Origin: Nocardia bovistercoris
Lineage (GTDB): Bacteria > Actinomycetota > Actinomycetes > Mycobacteriales > Mycobacteriaceae
NCBI RefSeq assembly: GCF_015674855.1
Contig: NZ_JADMLG010000005.1
Location: 186,001 to 250,000, forward strand
Reading direction: 5' to 3'
Length of the DNA: 64,000 nucleotides
The translations under genes and the position numbers were made by a program. Under the pieces are notes generated by a model. It was not told where the DNA came from and did no database searches. It saw nothing but the letters and a program-made list of their open reading frames with translations. Positions within the stretch are counted from its first letter, which is position 1; every line of letters begins with the position of its first letter. Below, piece after piece: positions 48,755-57,043 of the stretch.

Positions 48755-48760
48755 AAGGGG
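48755..48760 (+). promoter_or_regulatory. Shine-Dalgarno site selecting a TTG start
   Basis: AAGGGG lies 5 nt upstream of TTG at 48766. The TTG begins a proper basic signal-peptide N-region; the next in-frame Met falls inside the hydrophobic core. Confidence 0.65.
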
Positions 48761-48765
48761 GAGCC

Positions 48766-50211
48766 TTGCCGAAACGCCAAGCGACCGCGGTCATTACGAC
48801 GCTGTTGTGCGCGATGGCGCTGTTGGCGGGGTGTACGCGGGCCGTCGACGGGCGTGCGGTGTCGGTCTACGACGACCCGTTCAAGGTCGCCGGATTGCCG
48901 ACGACGAGCGGCCCGAGCGGCCCGCGAGCGAACGCGCCGGACACTCCCCTCACGGCCACCAACGGCGACGGCGGCGCGACCGACAAGCTCGCCCTCAACG
49001 CCGTCGACGACATCCAGGCGTACTGGCGCGAGGAGTACCCGAAATATTTCGACGGCGCCTTCACCCCCGTCGAACGGCTGCTGTCGTGGAATGCCAAGGC
49101 GCCGCGCACCCAGGCCAAGGAATTCTGCAAGGAAACCACCTACCACCTGGTCAACGCCGCCTACTGCCGCCTCGACAACTCGATCGGCTGGGATCGCGAG
49201 GTGCTGCTGCCGACGATGGAGGAGACCTTCGGCAAGATGGCCGTGGTCATGGTGCTCGCCCACGAATACGGCCACGCCATCCAGAACATGGCCAAGATCG
49301 TCGACGCCAAGGATCCGGTCATCGTCAAGGAGCAGCAGGCCGACTGCTTCGCGGGCGCGTTCATGCGGCACACCGCGGAGGGCAAGTCGCCGCATTTCAC
49401 CATCAACACCTCCGACGGCCTGAACTCGGTGCTGGCCGCCACCGTCGCCATCCGCGATTCCGATCCCGACGATCCGGAGAGCGTGCACGGGTCGGCCTTC
49501 GAACGCGTCACCGCCGTGCAGATCGGATTCACCGACGGCCCCGAGGCGTGCCGCGGCATCGATATCGATGAGATCAATCAGCGGCGCGGCAACCTTCCGC
49601 AGTCCTTCGACGGCGACTACGCGCGCGGCGAGTACCCGATCACCAAGGACAGCCTGCTCGAACTCGCCAAGGCGCTGAACTCGATACTGCCGGTGCAGAA
49701 GCCACCCACCTTCGACTACAGCGGCGCGTCCATCGACTGCCGCGACGGCACGACCACGCCGCCGGTCTCCTACTGCCCGGCCAAGAACACCATCGCCACC
49801 GACGTCACGGAACTGGCCGAACGCGGGGTCGCCGACCAGGACGCGGACAACCCGCTACCGCTGAAGGTGACCGGCGACTACAACGGCTACGTCGTCTTCA
49901 TCTCCCGCTACACCCTCGCCGTGCAACAGGGCCACGCCCAGAAACTCGTCGGCGCCAAGACCGGCCTGCGCGCGGCCTGCCTGGCGGGCGTGGTGACCGG
50001 AAAGCTGTCCGACCCGAACCGAGCGAAGAACGAAGGCGACATAACGCTGTCTGCGGGCGACCTGGACGAGGCCGTGTCCGGTCTGCTCACCGACGGACTC
50101 GCGGCCAGCGACGTGCAGGGCAAGACCGTCCCGAGCGGCTTCTCCCGTGTCGACGCGTTCCGCGCGGGCGTGTTGAACGGCGAGAACACCTGCATGTCCC
50201 GCTATTCCTGA
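48766..50211 (+). CDS. Zinc-metallopeptidase lipoprotein
   Basis: A 481-residue exported lipoprotein of the neutral zinc-metallopeptidase group. The signal peptide (PKRQATAVITTLLCAMALLAGC) ends in the lipobox LLAGC. The catalytic HExxH is HEYGHAIQNM, with a later Glu in VKEQQADCFAGAFMRH as probable third zinc ligand. Family members are usually unrecognised metallopeptidases of unknown substrate. The C-terminal half is globular, with Cys pairs. The start is TTG. It is divergent from the FHA-ABC exporter and convergent with the repeat-bearing FHA protein. Confidence 0.88.
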   Translation: MPKRQATAVITTLLCAMALLAGCTRAVDGRAVSVYDDPFKVAGLPTTSGPSGPRANAPDTPLTATNGDGGATDKLALNAVDDIQAYWREEYPKYFDGAFTPVERLLSWNAKAPRTQAKEFCKETTYHLVNAAYCRLDNSIGWDREVLLPTMEETFGKMAVVMVLAHEYGHAIQNMAKIVDAKDPVIVKEQQADCFAGAFMRHTAEGKSPHFTINTSDGLNSVLAATVAIRDSDPDDPESVHGSAFERVTAVQIGFTDGPEACRGIDIDEINQRRGNLPQSFDGDYARGEYPITKDSLLELAKALNSILPVQKPPTFDYSGASIDCRDGTTTPPVSYCPAKNTIATDVTELAERGVADQDADNPLPLKVTGDYNGYVVFISRYTLAVQQGHAQKLVGAKTGLRAACLAGVVTGKLSDPNRAKNEGDITLSAGDLDEAVSGLLTDGLAASDVQGKTVPSGFSRVDAFRAGVLNGENTCMSRYS

Positions 50212-50234
50212 TCGGCGGTCAGCCACCGAAAGGC

Positions 50235-51797
50235 TCAGCCACCGAAAGGCGGCGGAGCGGCGGGTTCGTAGCGCAGCACCCGGTTGCCGATCATGACCTC
50301 GGTGCCCTGTATCAGGGTCATCGGCTGATTCGGGGTGAGCCGGACCCAGTCGCGATAACCGGGCAGCCGGGTGCGGGTGCCGTTGGTCGACCCGCGATCG
50401 ATGACGGTGACATCCCAGTTCACGAGATGGATCTCCGCGTGCGCCCGCGACATCCCGCCCGATGAGTCGTCGACCTTCAACGGGATCAGCCCGCGCCGGG
50501 CGGCCTCGGAATGTTCGGGATCGCGCCCGAGCACCGCGTCGGCGGCGAGCATGTAGGTCATGCCGTCGTCGAGTACGAGCATGCCGAGCGGCGGGCGGAC
50601 CACCTCGATCAGCGCCTGCGTCTGGTCCACCGGCATGCCGCAGACCGTGCAGAACGCCGAACGGGGATCGCTGGGATGGGCGCGCGCGCACTTGAATCCG
50701 AGCACCTTGACGGTGAGCGCCGTCGCCTTGGCCGTCGCCTCGAGTCTGCGTTGCAGATCCGGGTCGGGGCGCGGTGCGGGATTGGTGCCGCCGAACTGGG
50801 TCACCGCCTGATGCGGATCCTGGACGTCGGCGGCGGAATCCAGCATGGAGGTCGGCAGCTGATCGGCGGTGGAATGCGCCCGCTCGCGCGACGGCGCGCT
50901 CGGCTCGGCATACCTGGTGTCGCTCGGCTCGGCATACCTGGTGTCGCTCGGCTCGGCATACCTGGTGTCGCTCGGCTCGGCATACCCGGTGTCGCTCGGC
51001 TCGGCATACCCGGTGTCGCTCGGCTCGGCATACCCGGTGTCGCTCGGCTCCGCATACCCGGTGTCGTTCCGCTCCGCATACCCGGTGTCGTTCCGCTCCG
51101 CGTACCCGGTGTCGTTCCGCTCCGCGTGCCTGGTGTCGTTCGGCCTCGCGTACCTGGTGTCCGGTCGCTCGCGCCTCGGCTCGGGGTCGATGCGCGCGGT
51201 CGGCAGCGGCGGCTGCGCCGGGCGGGCGGTTCGGCCTTCGCCCGCCCACGGCGCGCCACCGCCGTCGGACCACACGATCACGCCGCCCGCCTGCGCGATG
51301 CCCTCGACGAGGCGGCCGATGCCGCGGTCGGCGGGCGGTTCGGGAATCCGGCCGTCGGCCTCGTCCACGTAGAGTGCGGCGGCGCGCGCCGGTATCGCGA
51401 CCACCCGATCGACGGTGAAGGCGGCGTCGCCGCCGCGGAAGCGCTCCACCCGCGTCTCGTCGTCCAGGATCGCCGTGATCGCGCCGTGCAGGAAGATCGC
51501 GAGGCCGCCGTGCTCGGCCTCGGACATGATGCCGAAATCGATCGGCACACCCGGGCTGATCTGTTCGGCGGACTTCATCAGCCAGCGGGTCGCCTGGCGG
51601 GCCACCATCGCGCCTGGCCCGTTCGGTTGGTAGTGCACCGCCTCGGCGACCAGATCGGCCAGCGACTCCACCGCTACGGCGGCGGGAGCCCCGGCGACCG
51701 GCCGCTGCGCGCCGCGATGGGCGACCAACAGCACCGCGCCCGCTACCACGGCAAGGACATGATTGCCCGCGACGACTTCGACCTGCCGATCCTTCAA
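50235..51797 (-). CDS. FHA-domain protein with 11 octapeptide repeats
   Basis: A 520-residue protein. The N-terminus (LKDRQVEVVAGNHVLAVVAGAVLLVAHRG) and residues to ~180 form an uncharacterised domain (VRQATRWLMK-like helix, FGIMSEAEHGGLAIFLHGAITAIL). Residues ~210-300 are eleven SDTGYAEP-type octapeptides. A zinc-ribbon-like pair (CARAHPSDPRSAFCTVCGMP) follows. The C-terminal FHA domain (about 410-510) has AVLGRDPEHS, SSGGMSRAHAEIHL, DRGSTNGTRTRLPG and VMIGNRVLRYEP. The start is TTG at 51797 (GGAGG 9 nt upstream). It is divergent from the lipoprotein array. It is probably a phosphothreonine reader in the expanded ESX-4 locus. Confidence 0.85.
   Translation of the reverse strand: MKDRQVEVVAGNHVLAVVAGAVLLVAHRGAQRPVAGAPAAVAVESLADLVAEAVHYQPNGPGAMVARQATRWLMKSAEQISPGVPIDFGIMSEAEHGGLAIFLHGAITAILDDETRVERFRGGDAAFTVDRVVAIPARAAALYVDEADGRIPEPPADRGIGRLVEGIAQAGGVIVWSDGGGAPWAGEGRTARPAQPPLPTARIDPEPRRERPDTRYARPNDTRHAERNDTGYAERNDTGYAERNDTGYAEPSDTGYAEPSDTGYAEPSDTGYAEPSDTRYAEPSDTRYAEPSDTRYAEPSAPSRERAHSTADQLPTSMLDSAADVQDPHQAVTQFGGTNPAPRPDPDLQRRLEATAKATALTVKVLGFKCARAHPSDPRSAFCTVCGMPVDQTQALIEVVRPPLGMLVLDDGMTYMLAADAVLGRDPEHSEAARRGLIPLKVDDSSGGMSRAHAEIHLVNWDVTVIDRGSTNGTRTRLPGYRDWVRLTPNQPMTLIQGTEVMIGNRVLRYEPAAPPPFGG
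50901..51165. repeat. 24-bp tandem repeat, 11 copies
   Basis: Eleven units with the recurring TACCTGGTGTCGCTCGG-like core, found by the YACCYGGTGTC step every 24 bp from 50911 to 51151. On the minus strand it encodes the SDTGYAEP octapeptide. The units at the left end are near identical; those to the right differ in NDTGYAER-type variants. Confidence 0.95.
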
Positions 51798-51806
51798 CGG
51801 TATCCG

Positions 51807-51811
51807 CCTCC
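51807..51811 (-). promoter_or_regulatory. Shine-Dalgarno site for TTG start of FHA protein
   Basis: GGAGG (minus strand) lies 9 nt before TTG at 51797. No ATG or GTG is well placed nearby, and in-frame sequence further upstream overlaps the opposite-strand lipoprotein gene. Confidence 0.55.
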
Positions 51812-51977
51812 GCGGAGGGTCGGCGTCGAGGTCGTCGTCATACCGAACAGGGTAGTGGCCCGCGCCGCGCGGCGACGACCGTCCCGGCAAGCCTACCGAT
51901 CCGGCGACATCGGTCGCTGGTGCCGGTGTTCTTCGGTAACTTCGAAAGGCATATCCGGGAGGAACGAAGGGCCTGTC

Positions 51978-53183
51978 ATGGTTCGGATTTCGCGCATCGC
52001 ACTCGCCGCGGCGTGCGTCGTGATCGCAGGGGTGGCCGCAGGCTGCGGCGGGGTCGACGGCACCGCTGTTCCGGGGGAAGTGGATGTTCGCAAGCTCGAG
52101 GTCGGCACCTATCCGGTCGACGCGCACCGCTACGACCAGAACTCCGCGGGCAAGGGCTCGGTGCTCGAGGGCATACGGATGGCCGACGCGGTCGCGCCGA
52201 CCTACCTGGTCGATCCGTCGCTGAGATACGGACGGGGCAGCACCGTCGTCGCCGACAGCGCCAAAGCGATCGATTTCGTCGCCAATGTCTCCAAGCCGGT
52301 GCTCGACAAACGCAAATTCGTCGTCGGGTTCTCGGTGAGCGGCGCCGACAATCCCGATCCGAAGGGTGACACCAGACCGACGGCGGGCACCACCGCGATC
52401 ACGAATTTCGTGATGCGTTTCCCCGACGAAACAGCCGCCAAACTCGCCGCGCGCGAACTCGAGGACGCCGACCTCGGCGTCTCCCCCGACAATCGCAAAC
52501 TGCCGTCGAACAAGTACCCGGACGCGTATGTGCACTGGCGTCCCGGCGTCGCCAATGTCGGCGCCTTCTACGCGCACAAGGAATTCGTCGTCTCCCTGTT
52601 CATCCAGCGCCCGCGCGCCGACGGCTCCGACCTGCTGGACTGGGTCGAACGCACGCTCGCGGCGCAGACTCCTCGGCTCGACAGTTTCCGCGCGACCCCG
52701 GTGAACCAGCTGGACTCGCTGAAGGTCGACCCGGAAGGGCTGCTGGCACGCGTCGCGGTGGCCGACCGCAAGGGCCACGTACCCGACGGCCGGAAATTCG
52801 CCATATACGGACCCGATTACGCCGTGCATTCCGCGAGTGACGAATCGGCCACCCGGAAATTGCTGGACGACACCGGTACCGACAAGATCGCGGTCGTCGA
52901 TGGGAGCCTGGTGTTCCGCACCCGAGGCGTCGACGCCTCGCGCACGCTGATCGACGGGTTGGTGAACACGATGGGCGTCGAATTCGATCCGGTCACCGCG
53001 CCGAACGACGTCCCGAACGCGAAATGCCTGAAACTCAACGCCATCGGCGACAACGACCGGGATTTCCGGTACCGGTGCTACGTCCCGTACAAGCGCTACG
53101 TGGGCCTCGTGACCAGCGACAAGGAACCCGACGTTCGCCAGAAGGTGGCGGCGCAATACGCGTTGCTCGCCAACAGCCTGTAG
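51978..53183 (+). CDS. Lipoprotein, DUF7373-like, copy 1 of 4
   Basis: A 401-residue exported lipoprotein. The signal peptide (VRISRIALAAACVVIAGVAAGC) has the lipobox AAGC. The mature part opens GTAVPGEVDVRKLEVGTYPVDAHRYD and ends KKVRQKVAAQYALLANSL-like (QKVAAQYALLA). The family, here DUF7373-like, shares a TYP-V-start, internal Asp/Arg-rich region, a late CLKL..CYV Cys pair and the AQYxLL end. It is the first of four related genes, separated from the next by 168 bp. Function unknown. Confidence 0.8.
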   Translation: MVRISRIALAAACVVIAGVAAGCGGVDGTAVPGEVDVRKLEVGTYPVDAHRYDQNSAGKGSVLEGIRMADAVAPTYLVDPSLRYGRGSTVVADSAKAIDFVANVSKPVLDKRKFVVGFSVSGADNPDPKGDTRPTAGTTAITNFVMRFPDETAAKLAARELEDADLGVSPDNRKLPSNKYPDAYVHWRPGVANVGAFYAHKEFVVSLFIQRPRADGSDLLDWVERTLAAQTPRLDSFRATPVNQLDSLKVDPEGLLARVAVADRKGHVPDGRKFAIYGPDYAVHSASDESATRKLLDDTGTDKIAVVDGSLVFRTRGVDASRTLIDGLVNTMGVEFDPVTAPNDVPNAKCLKLNAIGDNDRDFRYRCYVPYKRYVGLVTSDKEPDVRQKVAAQYALLANSL

Positions 53184-53351
53184 CGCGCCCGCGCGTTGTG
53201 GCCGCGACGCGCGTCGAGCAACCGTGCAGTAGCATGCCGCGGGTAGTACGCGACGGCGGGGGAGCGTGCGGTCGGCCGGGTGTTCACCCGGCGCTGCGGT
53301 TCGGTCCCTCGGCGTACGGCGATGAGCCGACGATCCGTAAACGGGGGCTGT

Positions 53352-54548
53352 ATGAGAGTGCGCCGCGGGCTAGTGATGCTGTTGGCGACCGCCGCGGTCG
53401 CGGGATGTTCCGCGACCGTCGCGGGAGTTCCGGAACCGGGCCAGTCGACGGTCGACTTGGCGATCCTGAAGACCGGGCCGTACGGGCGCGAGCCGACGAC
53501 CTACGATCCCGATCCGTCCTCGACCGCCGATGTGCGCCTGATGGAGGCGCGGCGGACGCTGGAATACCTGGTCCACCCGGCCGATGTCGATCCCGATCTG
53601 ACCGAGGTAGGTGACGTCCGCTTCTTCGCCACCCCGGAGACGCCGTTCACCCTCGGCGTGCTGCCCGATCTCATGCGGCCGCCGCTGGTCGACAACAACA
53701 TGCTGACCGGCACCTACATCTCGCGGATCAACAACAATCTGCGCAGCCGAAAACGTCTGATCGCCGCGATCTTCCGCTTTCCGACCGATGCCGCGGCGGC
53801 GAAGGCGGCCGAGGACTTCTTGCGCGCAGGCATGGAGAATCCGGAATCGCGGGCGCTTTCGGTCGACGGCCATCCCGAAGTGCGTTCCTATACGCGCGAT
53901 TCCGTGAACGGGTCGGCGTTCTACTCGCGCGGCCCGTACACGGTGCTGATCAACGCGGGTATCCCGCAACCCGATCCGGCCGCGTTGACCCGCATCCTCG
54001 GCGCCGCGATCGATCGCCAGGCGCCGCTGCTCGACCAGCTGAAACCGACCGACTGGGACGACGTCCTCGATCAGCCCGCCGATGTGGACGGCATCATGCG
54101 CCGCGCGCTGCCGCAGTCCCCCGACTTCACCGACCCGTTCACCGACACCGACTTCTCGGTGTATCCCCCGGCCGCCGAACTGCATTTCGAACGCTATCCC
54201 GCGCAGCTGAAGAAGGCCTTCGAGGACAACGGCGTCGACCTGGTCGGCCGTCGCGGCGGCATCGTCTACCGGGCGCGCGACCTGCCCGCCGCGTTCCGAC
54301 TACAGACCGCGCTCATGGCCGCGGGCCGGTACGACGAGGTGATCGATCCGCCGCCCGGACTGCCCGACGCGCGCTGCCTGCGCCTGGACGCCGAGACTTT
54401 CGCGCGCGCCGTCGACTCGTTCTGCACGGTGGTGCACGGACGCTACGTCGCGGTCGTGCTCGCCGAAACCCCGGTGGCCGCGCGGATCGACATCAACCTG
54501 TACCAGCGCGCCGCCGCCCAGTTCGCGATCCTGGCCAACAGTGAGTAG
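53352..54548 (+). CDS. Lipoprotein, DUF7373-like, copy 2 of 4
   Basis: A 398-residue paralogue. The signal peptide (MRVRRGLVMLLATAAVAGC) has the lipobox AVAGC. VDLAILKTGPYGREPTTYDPD aligns with the copy-1 start, with a late LPDARCLRL..SFCTVVHGRYVAVV Cys pair and the end QRAAAQFAILANSE. GGGGG lies before the ATG. It is closely followed by copy 3: the stop overlaps or lies 7 bp before the next start. Confidence 0.8.
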   Translation: MRVRRGLVMLLATAAVAGCSATVAGVPEPGQSTVDLAILKTGPYGREPTTYDPDPSSTADVRLMEARRTLEYLVHPADVDPDLTEVGDVRFFATPETPFTLGVLPDLMRPPLVDNNMLTGTYISRINNNLRSRKRLIAAIFRFPTDAAAAKAAEDFLRAGMENPESRALSVDGHPEVRSYTRDSVNGSAFYSRGPYTVLINAGIPQPDPAALTRILGAAIDRQAPLLDQLKPTDWDDVLDQPADVDGIMRRALPQSPDFTDPFTDTDFSVYPPAAELHFERYPAQLKKAFEDNGVDLVGRRGGIVYRARDLPAAFRLQTALMAAGRYDEVIDPPPGLPDARCLRLDAETFARAVDSFCTVVHGRYVAVVLAETPVAARIDINLYQRAAAQFAILANSE

Positions 54549-54555
54549 GACTGCC

Positions 54556-55737
54556 ATGCGATTCCGACACCTGTTCGCCCTGTGCGTCGCCACCGCAACC
54601 GTTTTCGCCGCGGGCTGCTCCGATCCCGAGGCATCAACACCCGCCGTGGACATTTCGGCGCTGGATTCCGGCAACTACCCCACCGCGCCCCGCGATCTCG
54701 CGGCGCTGCGGGATCCCAAATACGGTCCGCTGCGCGAGGCGGTGCGCATCGGCGCGACCGTCCCGACCTTTCCCGAGATGGATCCCCGGTTCACCTTCCA
54801 GCGCCTGTCCGGCCCCGAGCGGCGGGTGATTCCGGGGTCGCCACCTGCGCTGTGGAGTCTGGAGTCCGCCGAATTCGCCGAGCTGACCACCGGTCTGGTC
54901 ACCGGGTGGACCACCAGCGCCGAGCGTCGGGCCTCGACCTTCCTCGGCAGGCAGCTCACCGCGACCGTGCTGCGCTTCACCGACGCCGCGGCCGCCGACA
55001 CCGCGGGCGCGCGGCTGATCGAACGGCAGGCCCGCAACGCGCCCGGCGACACCGTGGCGATCCCCGACCACCCGTCGGCCCGCGCGAAGTTCACACCCGC
55101 CAAGCACTATCTCGATGTCTGGGAGGCGCGCGACTCGCTGCTGCTGTGGGTGCACGTGGACGATCCGATCAGCGAACCGGTGCAGGCCGCGCCGCTGGCC
55201 GAGCTCGCCCGGCACACCATCGACGCGATGGTCGACGGCCTGAAGTCCTACACTCCGACCCCGGCCGACCAGCTCACCTCGATCCCGGTCGATGTCGACG
55301 GCATGCTCGGCCGCACCCTGCCGCCCGCGAACGTGGAGAACGCGAAATTCGACCGCAGGTCGTTCGTCATGCCCGCCCGCGCCGCGCTGCACTACGTCGG
55401 GCGCCCCGCGAATTCGAAATCGGCCTACGACGACGCGGGCGTCGACCTGGTCGCCTTCTCCGACGCGCGGCTCTACCGCGCCAAGGATCCCGATGCCGCC
55501 GAACGCCTGGTCGCCGCCTTCCTCGCGCAGCTGGCGGAGGGCACGAAGGCGATCGATCCGCCGTCGGGCCTGCCGACCGCGCGCTGTCTCGCCGCCAAGG
55601 ACGACAAGCGCAGCGGCACGTATCCGCCGAGCTGTCTGGTCGTGTACGAGCGGTTCGTCGCGGTCGTGAGCGGCGGAAACCCGCAGGAAGTGCACCAGAA
55701 GGCCGCCGCGCAGTACAAGTTGCTCGCCGCCGAATGA
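54556..55737 (+). CDS. Lipoprotein, DUF7373-like, copy 3 of 4
   Basis: A 393-residue paralogue. The signal peptide (RFRHLFALCVATATVFAAGC) has the lipobox FAAGC. VDISALDSGNYPTAPRDL matches the family start; LPTARCLAAK..SCLVVYERFVAVV is the Cys pair; the end is KAAAQYKLLAAE. ATG at 54556 follows AGGA; a GTG at 54541 would overlap copy 2 by 8 bp. It is tightly coupled to copy 2. Confidence 0.8.
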   Translation: MRFRHLFALCVATATVFAAGCSDPEASTPAVDISALDSGNYPTAPRDLAALRDPKYGPLREAVRIGATVPTFPEMDPRFTFQRLSGPERRVIPGSPPALWSLESAEFAELTTGLVTGWTTSAERRASTFLGRQLTATVLRFTDAAAADTAGARLIERQARNAPGDTVAIPDHPSARAKFTPAKHYLDVWEARDSLLLWVHVDDPISEPVQAAPLAELARHTIDAMVDGLKSYTPTPADQLTSIPVDVDGMLGRTLPPANVENAKFDRRSFVMPARAALHYVGRPANSKSAYDDAGVDLVAFSDARLYRAKDPDAAERLVAAFLAQLAEGTKAIDPPSGLPTARCLAAKDDKRSGTYPPSCLVVYERFVAVVSGGNPQEVHQKAAAQYKLLAAE

Positions 55738-55747
55738 GGAAGCCACG

Positions 55748-56971
55748 ATGAGATCCCTACCGCGCCCGCGCGGCGCCATGCTGACCATCGTCGTACCCGC
55801 GCTCACCGCGGTGCTCGCGCTGACCGCGACAGGTTGCGGCGGCACCGTCGCCGGATCGCCCGTGCGGATCGGACCCGACGTGTCCACGCTCGACGTCGGC
55901 AACTTCCAGACCGCGCCGCGCGTGGTCGGCAACGCCAAGAACGACCGGCAGGCGAGAGCGCGGGAGGCGCAACGCCTCGCCGACTACGTCGCGCTGCCCT
56001 CGGAGGCCGATCCGTCCTACGTCGAGGACGGGTGGCCGCTGCGCAGCCACATCGTGCTCGACCGCAGGACCCTCGGCAATCTGGTGATCAACGACACCTT
56101 CGACGACGTCGCGAAGGATCTGGTCGCGGGTTGGGTGAACGCCGAGACCACCGCGGGCGACGCGCAGCGCCGCACGGCCAATATCGCCGTGCTGATGTTC
56201 CCGAACGCGGACATCGCGAAGGCCGTGGGGCCGGTGCTCGAACACGACGACTTCACCTTCAACTCGACCAATCAGCCCGCGACGATCCCGCAACCCGACA
56301 CGATCGCGCACTGGCGCCCCGACGTCTCGTCCATCGGATCGTGGACCGTGCACGACCGCTACGTCGTGTACATCAAGGTGGTCGACGATACGAGAGCGCC
56401 GGACCTGCCCTCGCTGGTCGGACACGTCGACCGGCTGCTGAAGACGCAGATCCCACTGCTCGACCAGTTCGTCCCGACCCCCGCCGCCGACCTGCCGCGC
56501 ATCCCGCTCGACCCGGAGGGACTGCTCGGGCGCACGCTGCCCAGCGCGCCCGAGGCGCCGTTCCGACCCGAACCGGACGGCCTTTACACCGGTCGCGGCA
56601 TCACGACACTGCTGTTGAACAGCAATGCCACGACCCTGGCGAAGTTGCGGGAGAACGAGGTCGACCTGGCTTCCTTCGGCAACGCCGTGGTGTTCCGCAG
56701 TCGCACGGCCGCAGGCGCCGATGGACTCTACAAGCGGTGGCGGTTTTCGGAGAATCTCGATACCGATCAACGATTGGTCGCGATACCGGCGGGCATCACC
56801 GACCCTGTCGAATGCATCACCCAGTACTCCCGGTACGCGGGCAAGGAAACACTGCTCGGGCATTTGTGCATGCTCCGCGTCGACCGGTACGTCGTGCAGG
56901 CGCGCAGTAAGCAACTGCCCGAACTACACCAGCAGATGTCGGCGCAGTACGCACTCCTGACCAGCCGATGA
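55748..56971 (+). CDS. Lipoprotein, DUF7373-like, copy 4 of 4
   Basis: A 407-residue paralogue. The signal peptide (TIVVPALTAVLALTATGC) has the lipobox TATGC. VSTLDVGNFQTAPRVVGN matches the family start; ITDPVECITQY..LCMLRVDRYVVQA is the Cys pair; the end is QQMSAQYALLTSR. GAGGAAG precedes the ATG, 10 bp after copy 3. It is the last of the array and lies 72 bp before the Ser/Thr kinase gene, so they may be co-transcribed. Confidence 0.8.
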   Translation: MRSLPRPRGAMLTIVVPALTAVLALTATGCGGTVAGSPVRIGPDVSTLDVGNFQTAPRVVGNAKNDRQARAREAQRLADYVALPSEADPSYVEDGWPLRSHIVLDRRTLGNLVINDTFDDVAKDLVAGWVNAETTAGDAQRRTANIAVLMFPNADIAKAVGPVLEHDDFTFNSTNQPATIPQPDTIAHWRPDVSSIGSWTVHDRYVVYIKVVDDTRAPDLPSLVGHVDRLLKTQIPLLDQFVPTPAADLPRIPLDPEGLLGRTLPSAPEAPFRPEPDGLYTGRGITTLLLNSNATTLAKLRENEVDLASFGNAVVFRSRTAAGADGLYKRWRFSENLDTDQRLVAIPAGITDPVECITQYSRYAGKETLLGHLCMLRVDRYVVQARSKQLPELHQQMSAQYALLTSR

Positions 56972-57043
56972 GTTCGCTGTGATGGAGTATGGCTGTGGCG
57001 GACGCGCCCGCGCGCGGTATCGGAGATCGTCGAGGAGGACCGA

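Noticed and set aside
50235..53156. 973-codon version of the FHA protein
   Set aside because: The extension beyond 51797 is antisense to the first lipoprotein gene, which has a clear signal peptide and family match.
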